From: an uncultured Pseudomonadota bacterium
Lineage (GTDB): Bacteria > Bdellovibrionota_B > Oligoflexia > Oligoflexales > CAILAO01
DNA: 5,617 bases
Assembly (NCBI GenBank): GCA_903832105.1
Contig: CAILAO010000856.1
Span: forward strand, 1-5,617
Direction: 5' to 3'
Numbering within the stretch: position 1 is the first letter of the stretch; each line of letters starts with the position of its first letter. The translations under genes and the position numbers were made by a program. The notes below the pieces were generated by a model, which saw only the letters and a program-made list of their open reading frames with translations, had not been told where the DNA came from and did not search any database. Positions 1 to 5,617 of this stretch are shown one piece after another.

Positions 1-50
1 CCGCGGGTTCTGTTGCTTCTGAACAGTAGTTGTCATGTGATATTAAGAGC

Positions 51-84
51 AAAAAAAAAGGAAGCATTTAAAAATGCTTCCTTT
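51..84 (-). terminator. Rho-independent terminator of the RRM protein gene
   Basis: A perfect 13-bp inverted repeat (arms 57-69 and 72-84, loop of two bases) lies 14 bp past the stop codon of the minus-strand RRM gene. Read on the minus strand, it is followed at once by nine consecutive T residues (complement of 51-59). This is a textbook intrinsic terminator. On the plus strand the hairpin is followed by a weaker, interrupted T-rich run (82-92), so it may also stop plus-strand transcription entering from the left. Confidence 0.93.
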
Positions 85-98
85 AGGTTTTTCGAATT

Positions 99-407
99 CT
101 ACCAGCGATCGCCGCCGCCGCCGCCGCTACGACCACGGCCGCCGCCGCCTCGACCGGACTCTTGCGGACGGGCTTCATTGACCGTAATTTGTCGGCCATC
201 GAGATTGTAGCCGTTGAATTTCTTAATCGCCGCTTCCATTTCTGCTTGCGACGTCATCTCGACAAAGCCAAAACCCTTGCTTCTTCCTGAATCGCGATCC
301 GTGATCACCTTAGCTGACTCAACAGTTCCTGCTTGGCTGAACAGGTCTTGTAGATTGTTGTCTGTTGTTTGATACGATAGACCGCCGACGTAAAGTTTCT
401 TACCCAT
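99..407 (-). CDS. RRM-domain (glycine-rich) RNA-binding protein
   Basis: This 102-residue protein is one RNA recognition motif followed by a short Gly/Arg tail, the usual architecture and size of bacterial RRM proteins (the Rbp group of cyanobacteria and similar small proteins in proteobacteria). RNP2 is LYVGGL (residues 5-10) and RNP1 is KGFGFVEM (44-51), with the aromatic residues that stack on RNA bases in place. The RRM ends near residue 79 (ITVNEARP), and residues 84-102 are almost all Gly and Arg with a final Asp-Arg-Trp. It should bind single-stranded RNA in the cytoplasm; in characterised relatives this is linked to cold response or mRNA localisation, but its role here is unknown. The start is supported by GAGGG (complement of 416-420), 8 nt upstream of the ATG. 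A strong terminator follows and no gene is close on the same strand, so it is probably monocistronic. The Gly tail is encoded by tandem GGC codons. Confidence 0.96.
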   Translation of the reverse strand: MGKKLYVGGLSYQTTDNNLQDLFSQAGTVESAKVITDRDSGRSKGFGFVEMTSQAEMEAAIKKFNGYNLDGRQITVNEARPQESGRGGGGRGRSGGGGGDRW

Positions 408-435
408 TTAAAAATCCCTCAAAAAGCATTAAAAC

Positions 436-467
436 AAAAAAACTAGGACCACTATTACCGAGTGGTC
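436..467 (-). promoter_or_regulatory. Leader hairpin with U-tract upstream of RRM gene (possible attenuator)
   Basis: On the minus strand the untranslated region before the RRM gene has a perfect 7-bp stem (GACCACT / AGTGGTC, arms 447-453 and 461-467, 7-nt loop). Four bases later comes a run of seven T (complement of 436-442), interrupted by one G and then four more T. This resembles an intrinsic terminator lying 28 nt before the Shine-Dalgarno sequence. It could be a transcription attenuator, or a stable 5' hairpin that protects the mRNA if transcription starts near 472. A TATGTT hexamer (complement of 479-484) would fit as a -10 box for that start, but I see no matching -35. It overlaps the 8-bp palindrome TCACGTGA (466-473). 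The structure is seen; its function is inferred. Confidence 0.5.
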
Positions 468-480
468 ACGTGATGTTTAA

Positions 481-744
481 CATAAAAGTATTGAATTGAG
501 ACAGTGTTTTATGATGCCGTAGCTGAAAAAAGCTGCGAAAAGCCCGTAATATACTGTAATCACAGGATTCGGTAGGTCTAAAAATTGGTTTGCAGTTCGA
601 TTCCATTGTCATCAATTAAAACCGAATATTTCGATGTGTCTATATAATCATCAAGTGACTATGTTATCTTAGTATTTTCTAGGTGCCTTTCTAGCTAATC
701 AGTCAATTTAGCAAGCAAATTCGCTGTTTTTTCGCGCTGCCGAT
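481..744. other. Intergenic region, no gene recognised
   Basis: Together with its flanks this is the divergent gap between the RRM gene and the small lipoprotein gene. No reading frame here has coding character or a convincing start. What can be seen is an imperfect plus-strand stem (518-524 with 531-537, loop of six, one G-U pair, no T-tract), a perfect TATAAT hexamer at 643-648 without a -35 partner at normal spacing, and a 7-bp direct repeat TTTCTAG (676-682 and 688-694). None of these is strong enough to call as a functional site. Confidence 0.4.
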
Positions 745-773
745 TTGGAACGAATATTGCTAATTGAATCCTT

Positions 774-817
774 ACCGATATCCGATATCCGACAAATTAT
801 CGGTTTTAAAATCGGAT
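774..817. promoter_or_regulatory. Nested CCGAT/ATCGG inverted repeats upstream of small lipoprotein gene
   Basis: Two tandem CCGATAT units (775-781, 782-788) and a third partial CCGA (789-792) face two ATCGG units (799-803, 811-815). They form two interleaved 7-bp inverted repeats: ACCGATA 774-780 with TATCGGT 798-804, and ATCCGAT 780-786 with ATCGGAT 811-817. A -10-like TAAAAT (807-812) sits within the cluster and would place transcription start near 819, about 34 nt before the start codon at 853. A multi-site operator over the promoter, or alternative hairpins in a leader, would both fit. No -35 box is clear. The repeat is seen; the regulatory role is inferred. Confidence 0.4.
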
Positions 818-840
818 GTGAGAAATCAAATATTGTCGAA

Positions 841-846
841 AGGAAG
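841..846 (+). promoter_or_regulatory. Ribosome binding site fixing the start of the small lipoprotein
   Basis: AGGAAG lies 6 nt before ATG 853. It selects this start over the upstream in-frame TTG at 745, which would add 36 residues in front of an otherwise good lipoprotein signal peptide and has no Shine-Dalgarno sequence. Confidence 0.75.
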
Positions 847-852
847 TTCAAT

Positions 853-1476
853 ATGAAGCGGATTCTAATTCTTACTGTTATGGGAGCGTCACTTTTCACA
901 ACAAACTGTAGCAACCAAACAAGAACCTCATACTTAAACTCCAGTGTGAGAAATCCTGTGGGCGAAAAAGCAAACTTTGTGCTTGTCAAAGGACGTTCAG
1001 ATGGAATTATTGATAGTGGTTCAATTAAGTCTCAAGTCCTAATTTCTCAAAGCAAACCAGATACTGAATTCAATGTGTCCCTGTCGTACTTTTTTCAAAC
1101 TCATTTTTCTGGTGATCGACGAGGTACGATGGTTATACCTTTGAAAAAGGAATTTTTTGCCCCTGAATTTCTCGAGAATCTTCGGAAAACTGGAAAGTAC
1201 GAGGATGATCGTTTCAAGGCCGAATATCTGGGAACGCTGAATAAATTTACAACCTTGGCGGGTAAAGGGACGACTTACGAAAATGTCGATGAAATTCGTC
1301 TTTACGATATTGACTCCTCACTGTCTCCAAACCAGAAATTCGAAGACATGGAAATCCATGCCCTTGTGAAAGAAGGCATTCCGGTTCTGGGAGCGATCTC
1401 ATTAGATATCAAAGGTACCGATACCGATGGACTCTCGATCAGAGTTCGGGTTGGGACCGACTACATCGGGAATTGA
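853..1476 (+). CDS. Putative lipoprotein of unknown function (207 aa)
   Basis: I do not recognise a family. The protein starts MKRILILTVMGASLFTTNC: two basic residues, a hydrophobic core (residues 4-15) and a cysteine at 19, which reads as a type II (lipoprotein) signal peptide. The position before the cysteine is Asn rather than Gly, Ala or Ser, so the lipobox is relaxed. Residue +2 after the cysteine is Ser, not Asp, so in a Gram-negative cell outer-membrane sorting is expected. The mature part (about 189 residues) has no other cysteine and no membrane segment. It alternates short hydrophobic and polar stretches suggestive of beta structure (41-80, 92-97, 145-200), with a charged, possibly helical middle (98-130). 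The start is chosen from AGGAAG six nt upstream and the signal peptide. The gene stands alone, preceded by a repeat-rich promoter region, and converges with the large lipoprotein gene 29 bp away. Role unknown; an envelope protein is the safest description. Confidence 0.82.
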   Translation: MKRILILTVMGASLFTTNCSNQTRTSYLNSSVRNPVGEKANFVLVKGRSDGIIDSGSIKSQVLISQSKPDTEFNVSLSYFFQTHFSGDRRGTMVIPLKKEFFAPEFLENLRKTGKYEDDRFKAEYLGTLNKFTTLAGKGTTYENVDEIRLYDIDSSLSPNQKFEDMEIHALVKEGIPVLGAISLDIKGTDTDGLSIRVRVGTDYIGN

Positions 1477-1505
1477 GTGATGTGGAACACCGTATCATAT
1501 CTACA

Positions 1506-4500
1506 TCAATTGTTATTGGCAGACTCTGATGGCGTCGTTGCTTCTTCGAGGGAGAATCTCCCTGCTTTGTACATGATACCTTTAAGGATCGAAGTGAAAG
1601 GAGCGACGTAACTGCCAGGCTTTTTAATCGGCTCGTACTTCGCCATGAAGTTTCTCACTTCAGTGCCGTTAGGAGTAAGGATCTTGAGATTTTCCGGGGG
1701 CATCATGAATCTTAGTGTCATGAGCGCCATAACTTCCTCAAGACTGAACGCTTTCTCGTCAGCGGCAATCTCAATTTCTTGTCCCACGGTTTTTGTGGCG
1801 AAGTTGATGAGTTTGATCATCGTATTCGGCATCCCAATATTGAAGGCGTTCTTCATGGGCTTAACGCTCATGATACGGACCGGACCCTGGCTGTTACTTG
1901 CATACACCGCACCGTTGGAGGATGGACAACCTGGATGAGTGGCCTCGTCCCAGTGGCCCCAGTTAATATATTTCGGGAATCTAGGAGTCTCATCACCCGC
2001 AAAGGCATATTGACAGATAGTGAAACTTTGGAAGTCGAGATTGACCTGGTGCAAAGTAAGATAATTTTGAACACCAGCTAACTCTGACCCAACCTTACCG
2101 CCAAAGAGACCAAAAAACGCCTCCGCTTTAACTGATTCTCCACCACAATTTGGGCAATAAGGAAGTTGAGACAAGGTTGGTTCAGCGGCTTTATCCATGA
2201 GACTGCACTCTTCCGGATGTTCCTTTATTGTTGACTTATAGGTCACCGTTTGCCTATCAGCGCTCATTGTCTCCAGCGCGTAACAGTCACAATATCCATT
2301 GCCATTTATGTCATCGCAATATGGGTCATACTTAGGATCATGCATTGGGTTCACAAACTTCATACCGTTAATTTGATTGGCAGCAGATCCGGAAACAGTT
2401 TCACCTGAAAGAAGAGATTCTATGTCTGATTTGGAGAACCGAACATTTGTTGCGTCCCAATTTTCACCATCGCCAGGTTCTCTTTTCCATTGGAGTGTCA
2501 CATTGTTGGAGGCGTCGAGAAGGTACGCATATGGAGTATCACCACCAGAAAAGTCTTTCCATTGAAATAGATAATACTTCGAAGTTCCGCTGGCCGCAGT
2601 TGTGCTGCAGTTGATAATTGACGGTTCTTCAATCTCAGCTAGATTCACATAACTGCTACTTTTGAGCGCTTTATCAGCGAGTGAATTGCCTGTGGAAGAC
2701 GTAAAGAATGCGCCCTGCGGCACTTGGAGGCATGCGGAATGATCTTGCTTGTGATCAGTACCGTTATAAACTCCGATGAGAGGAACGTCCCACGACCATT
2801 GTTTTCCCATGCTATCCGTACCAGACACCGTATATTGACCGCCAGGATAGAATCTTACGCGCGGAGGTGTTCCGAGAGCTGACATATCCATGCAATAAGC
2901 CCTGACTTTTTCGAAACACTCATTGCTAGATCCACACCAGAATTTATCAGTGTATTCGATGACCTGGCCGATCTGGCTGCTGGTGCATTTTCCAGCGGGG
3001 TTTCCCGACTTATATTCCTTCACCATGACGCCGCGTCCAGATCCGCCCATACCAACCTCGCGCCCGTTTTTTCTACTTCCCAACACAAACATGCGCCCTT
3101 GATCATCACCGTACCAACCACGTTCGAAAAGAAGGAATGGATATTCATATCCGGCAGGGAAGGTACAGCGCCCCTCTTCCGTCTGACCGCAGGTCACTCC
3201 GGTATAAGCTGTGTCGCAGGTAATCACTGTTCCGTCAATAAGTTGGAAGTTTTGTCCGTAGTTTGCCATTTTACACGTAATAGGTATTCCGGTGTCCTTA
3301 TATTGGGCGACATAGATATACTTTTGACCGACGGGGTTCCATTCCTCGTGGTGAGATGAGGAAAAAACGAAGTTTTCGATTTCCTTTGAATTCGGAATGC
3401 GAGTGAATGTATCAAGTGTGTGCGAGAATGGCAGCGAAGAGTTTTCGAAAATGGAATTAATCTGCGCTGCGGATAACATAGTTGGAATGGGTGTACCATC
3501 ATTATTTGACGTAGATTTAAAAAGTTGGTTCAACTTGAACCCATCCGTCGCGGAGTCATATTCGAGAATAGGAGGAAAATGGATTCCTTGGATTTCAACG
3601 CCATTATATCCCGGCCCCCAACCGGTTAGACGCGTTCGCAAGAATCCATCGCCCACAAAAATTTCGTGCATGTCGTTAAGAGAGAGCCTTGTATCTCGGA
3701 AGTCTGCTTCATTTAAAAAGCGATAGACACCAAGGAGTCCCACAAAGTAGTCTTTTCCTTCTTGCAAAGCGGCGTATAAATTTTGCACGGCTGCCGCGTC
3801 ATTCATATCAACCTTCGGAGGCCCCTTACTCGCATCGATTCCATATTTTTTGAAGGCTGTAATAATCTGAGGCATGACGTCGATGAGGCTCACAGAAGGA
3901 TTGTCACTGGGGGTTCGATTGGTTCCCTCTCTGTCGTTACGGTCTAGTTCCGAGTTGAGGGACACGGCAGTCATTTCTACGTTAGCCGAGCATTTACTGC
4001 CTCTGCTAATGGCGCTAGGATCTGTGCAGTTAGAGGATTCTACCCAGTTTCCTTCTAAAGCTGCGGCGATTTCACCTACAGTAAATCCTGCGTTCTGGAG
4101 AATTTCCGTAGCTTGCGTACTATCACAAACAACCTGGTTGCTGCCATTCAACGTTGGATCAAAGTGGCGAGCGTTGCTATTAATAGAGACAAGGCACGTA
4201 ATTTTAAAAGGATAAGTTCCAGCTTTTTGTTGTTGAGCCGTAACAACCGAAGCAAGAAGAGTCTTAACGTCTTGAACAAACGTGATTCCAAGAGCGCCAT
4301 CAATACCAGCCATCATCTCACTGTAAATTTGGGTATCAATTTTTACCCTCATACCGAGAATATCCGTGACCAAGATAAAAAGCCCTTCCACATTCCAGTC
4401 ACCAGCCATTTGCTGCATGATCTTAAACGATGCGTTGAAAGGAGATTTTTCGATGGCGGTTTTGTAACACCCCCTCTTCGTCGTATCATCTGTCAATGTT

Positions 4501-5162
4501 TTGCATGCCTCAATATCGGTCTTGAAGAGATCGGTTTCGTCACTACTCATCTTTGTCGCGTCAACTATGGAAGAACCAATTTTAGAAATTTTCCTTCCGG
4601 CAAACCTTTCATCGTAGATCGTGCGATTTAATACATATTCGAAACTTGCAAGAACTGAATCCGCAATGGCGTTGCAAAGAATCCCATTGTCGCCCGCTTT
4701 GGCGAGACACCGAATTGTTTGTCCAGAGGAGCATGAGAATTCCACAATGACTTCGTCACTGACAGGAACCGGAGGAATAGAGAAGCTTGCATCGGAGAAC
4801 TCAGTCTGCGACACCAGTTCATTTCCTTCACCGCGGCCTATAGCTCTTGTCACGAAGGTTCCGGAACTACAATCATCGCTAGTCAGTCCGAGTGCGGTTA
4901 AGGTAGCCCCAAGATTGAGCGCGCCCGCATTGGTTGATGAGGTGATCGTGCCTGAGATGGGAGCTGTTACGACCAAATCTGTAGTCGAATCATCCGGCGG
5001 TGGAGTGTCGTCCGTGGGAACTTCTATATCGATTTTGCTTGTTGTGGTTACAGGAGCGCTGTCGGCTCTCTTGCTTTTCTTTGTACACGTGGACACACCT
5101 AGCGCAACGCCCAGTACCAAGATGCAAAGACAAATACTTCTAAGGGATTCAATGAGTCTCAT
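1506..5162 (-). CDS. Large cysteine-rich lipoprotein of unknown function (1218 aa)
   Basis: This intact 3.66-kb reading frame encodes a secreted, lipid-anchored protein that I cannot assign to a known family. Residues 1-25 form a signal peptide (Arg near the N-terminus, hydrophobic core 9-23) ending GVSTC; C26 is the likely lipidated residue, with an unusual Thr at -1. Thr at +2 suggests the outer membrane. Residues 27-65 are a Lys/Asp/Thr/Pro linker. Residues 66-145 (SGTITSS through SFSIPPVP and VIVEF) resemble a small Ig/transthyretin-like beta domain. The rest is novel: 28 further cysteines, typical of disulfides, except for a cysteine-free segment 392-629. An EF-hand-like loop DINGNGYCDC lies at 951-960, and a CPNC pair at 1003-1006. 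The C-terminal 130 residues look helical, with no membrane anchor, sortase signal or autotransporter barrel. ATG 5160-5162 is preceded by a strong AAAGGAGG. No catalytic motif is visible; adhesin or surface-structure roles are guesses. Confidence 0.88.
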   Translation of the reverse strand: MRLIESLRSICLCILVLGVALGVSTCTKKSKRADSAPVTTTSKIDIEVPTDDTPPPDDSTTDLVVTAPISGTITSSTNAGALNLGATLTALGLTSDDCSSGTFVTRAIGRGEGNELVSQTEFSDASFSIPPVPVSDEVIVEFSCSSGQTIRCLAKAGDNGILCNAIADSVLASFEYVLNRTIYDERFAGRKISKIGSSIVDATKMSSDETDLFKTDIEACKTLTDDTTKRGCYKTAIEKSPFNASFKIMQQMAGDWNVEGLFILVTDILGMRVKIDTQIYSEMMAGIDGALGITFVQDVKTLLASVVTAQQQKAGTYPFKITCLVSINSNARHFDPTLNGSNQVVCDSTQATEILQNAGFTVGEIAAALEGNWVESSNCTDPSAISRGSKCSANVEMTAVSLNSELDRNDREGTNRTPSDNPSVSLIDVMPQIITAFKKYGIDASKGPPKVDMNDAAAVQNLYAALQEGKDYFVGLLGVYRFLNEADFRDTRLSLNDMHEIFVGDGFLRTRLTGWGPGYNGVEIQGIHFPPILEYDSATDGFKLNQLFKSTSNNDGTPIPTMLSAAQINSIFENSSLPFSHTLDTFTRIPNSKEIENFVFSSSHHEEWNPVGQKYIYVAQYKDTGIPITCKMANYGQNFQLIDGTVITCDTAYTGVTCGQTEEGRCTFPAGYEYPFLLFERGWYGDDQGRMFVLGSRKNGREVGMGGSGRGVMVKEYKSGNPAGKCTSSQIGQVIEYTDKFWCGSSNECFEKVRAYCMDMSALGTPPRVRFYPGGQYTVSGTDSMGKQWSWDVPLIGVYNGTDHKQDHSACLQVPQGAFFTSSTGNSLADKALKSSSYVNLAEIEEPSIINCSTTAASGTSKYYLFQWKDFSGGDTPYAYLLDASNNVTLQWKREPGDGENWDATNVRFSKSDIESLLSGETVSGSAANQINGMKFVNPMHDPKYDPYCDDINGNGYCDCYALETMSADRQTVTYKSTIKEHPEECSLMDKAAEPTLSQLPYCPNCGGESVKAEAFFGLFGGKVGSELAGVQNYLTLHQVNLDFQSFTICQYAFAGDETPRFPKYINWGHWDEATHPGCPSSNGAVYASNSQGPVRIMSVKPMKNAFNIGMPNTMIKLINFATKTVGQEIEIAADEKAFSLEEVMALMTLRFMMPPENLKILTPNGTEVRNFMAKYEPIKKPGSYVAPFTSILKGIMYKAGRFSLEEATTPSESANNN

Positions 5163-5166
5163 GATT

Positions 5167-5174
5167 CCTCCTTT
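5167..5174 (-). promoter_or_regulatory. Strong ribosome binding site of the large lipoprotein gene
   Basis: The minus strand reads AAAGGAGG four nt before the ATG, close to the anti-Shine-Dalgarno consensus. It fixes the start codon and predicts efficient initiation for this very long gene. Confidence 0.85.
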
Positions 5175-5298
5175 AATTTCCTGGAAACACAGATGGTTAC
5201 ATCACAAAATTCCAACAGAAGAAGTCTACCGCCCTAAGAGCGACGTAATACTTCTAACTTTCGGAAGAGATTTTAAAAACTTTAGCGGGAAAGAAGAG

Positions 5299-5330
5299 GG
5301 TTAGATAACCAAACGATTTCATGAATGAAA
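5299..5330. promoter_or_regulatory. Pair of short inverted repeats upstream of the large lipoprotein gene
   Basis: GGTTAGATAACC (5299-5310) and TTTCATGAATGAAA (5317-5330) are perfect inverted repeats with arms of 5 and 6 bp, each with a central GA, and only 6 bp apart (centres 19 bp apart). They lie 137-168 bp upstream of the start codon of the large lipoprotein gene, in the 298-bp gap after the zinc-ribbon gene. They could be operator sites. I found no convincing -35/-10 pair in this gap on the minus strand and no intrinsic terminator for the zinc-ribbon gene. Chance occurrence in AT-rich DNA is possible. Confidence 0.25.
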
Positions 5331-5460
5331 CAGATTGACACTTCGGCCTTTTTTAAATCTTTTACGAGAAGGATTTAGAGTCAAAGGTTATTGCCTCAGA
5401 TTTATTTGAACTATTTCATCCACATAGGTTTTACAAGATGTTTTGTCGGGAAAGATAGTA

Positions 5461-5617
5461 TCAAGAATCATACTCAGCACCGCAATTCCAACATGTTGCA
5501 AAATTTCCTTCAACTTTTTCATGGCATTTCTTGCAAATCCATTCGCTAGGCGGCTTGGAAGTCATTTCCTTTTCAAACTCACGAATGATCTTTCGAGCCT
5601 TTTCAAAATCAGCCTCA
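5461..5617 (-). CDS. C-terminal part of a zinc-ribbon protein (cut by window edge), possibly DUF2007-like
   Basis: The minus strand is open from the right edge to a TGA at 5461-5463, giving 51 residues of a protein whose N-terminus lies outside the window. The visible part begins with a charged helix (EADFEKARKIIREFEKE) and a short linker. It ends in a four-cysteine zinc ribbon: CKKC (visible residues 28-31) and CWNC (42-45), followed by GAEYDS. The pattern Trp-x-Cys-x2-Cys-x10-Cys-Trp-Asn-Cys-Gly is characteristic of the C-terminal ribbon often attached to DUF2007 ('putative signal transducing protein') domains, and the preceding helix fits the end of such a domain. That assignment is inference because the domain itself is missing. 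The ribbon probably binds Zn2+ and the protein is probably cytoplasmic; function unknown. It is oriented toward the large lipoprotein gene but 298 bp upstream, so co-transcription is uncertain. Confidence 0.82.
   Translation of the reverse strand, partial: EADFEKARKIIREFEKEMTSKPPSEWICKKCHEKVEGNFATCWNCGAEYDS

Noticed and set aside
3..29. Possible 3' end of a plus-strand gene (AGSVASEQ then TAG) converging on the terminator at 51-84
   Set aside because: Eight codons are too few to show coding character, although the partly bidirectional terminator would fit.
1..36. Possible start of a minus-strand gene (ATG at 34-36, MTTTVQKQQNPR to the edge)
   Set aside because: There is no Shine-Dalgarno sequence, and the start lies only 15 nt past a strong terminator, leaving no room for a promoter.
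468..486. Five-codon leader peptide (ATG TTA AAC ATC ACG TGA, minus strand) ending at the leader hairpin of the RRM gene
   Set aside because: It has no Shine-Dalgarno sequence, and the ATG overlaps the only candidate -10 box; probably chance.
541..618. tRNA-like T-loop sequence GTTCGATTCC at 595-604
   Set aside because: The flanking bases do not form a five-pair T stem, and no acceptor or anticodon arm can be drawn, so it is not a tRNA gene and not a convincing remnant.
745..852. Upstream in-frame TTG start that would extend the small lipoprotein by 36 residues
   Set aside because: The extension has no ribosome binding site, would bury the signal peptide, and covers the repeat-rich putative promoter. 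The ATG at 853 has a good Shine-Dalgarno sequence.
708..989. 93-residue minus-strand open frame over the start of the small lipoprotein gene
   Set aside because: It has no ribosome binding site or recognisable domain and overlaps the signal peptide region of the better-supported plus-strand gene.
4621..5304. 227-residue plus-strand open frame, and others inside 1645-4631
   Set aside because: They lie antisense to the large lipoprotein gene, whose signal peptide, strong ribosome binding site and uninterrupted 1218 codons identify the true frame.
5335..5340. Perfect TTGACA on the plus strand
   Set aside because: There is no -10 box at 16-18 bp, and no plus-strand gene follows in the window.

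Overview
The window looks like ordinary chromosome from a Gram-negative, diderm bacterium of moderate G+C content (mid-40s percent by eye). Two genes encode lipoproteins, and a small bacterial-type RRM protein carries a Gly/Arg tail of the kind common in Deltaproteobacteria, Bdellovibrionota and spirochaetes. The large, lineage-restricted-looking Cys-rich lipoprotein and relaxed lipoboxes would suit a Bdellovibrionota/Oligoflexia-type or spirochaetal relative. This placement is inference. There is no sign of phage, transposase, CRISPR, tRNA or rRNA.

Layout from left to right: (1) 1-50, edge sequence with no confident gene; (2) a strong intrinsic terminator (51-84) serving a minus-strand RRM RNA-binding protein (99-407), whose leader holds a second hairpin with a U-tract (436-467); (3) a 445-bp divergent intergenic region (408-852) that ends in a nested cluster of CCGAT/ATCGG half-sites; (4) a plus-strand gene for a 207-residue lipoprotein (853-1476) of unknown function; (5) after a gap of only 29 bp, convergent to it, a minus-strand gene (1506-5162) for a 1218-residue Cys-rich lipoprotein of unknown function; (6) a 298-bp gap with two adjacent short inverted repeats; (7) the 3' end of a minus-strand zinc-ribbon protein (5461-5617) that runs off the right edge.

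The genes do not form an evident operon or pathway. The small and large lipoprotein genes are convergent and may be co-localised envelope genes, but nothing in the sequence ties them functionally. The RRM gene is a stand-alone transcription unit, probably controlled at the RNA level. The most unusual object is the large lipoprotein: it has 28 cysteines after the lipidated one (an even number), a 238-residue stretch without cysteine in the middle, and an EF-hand-like Asp/Asn loop between cysteines. I recognise no enzymatic family in it.
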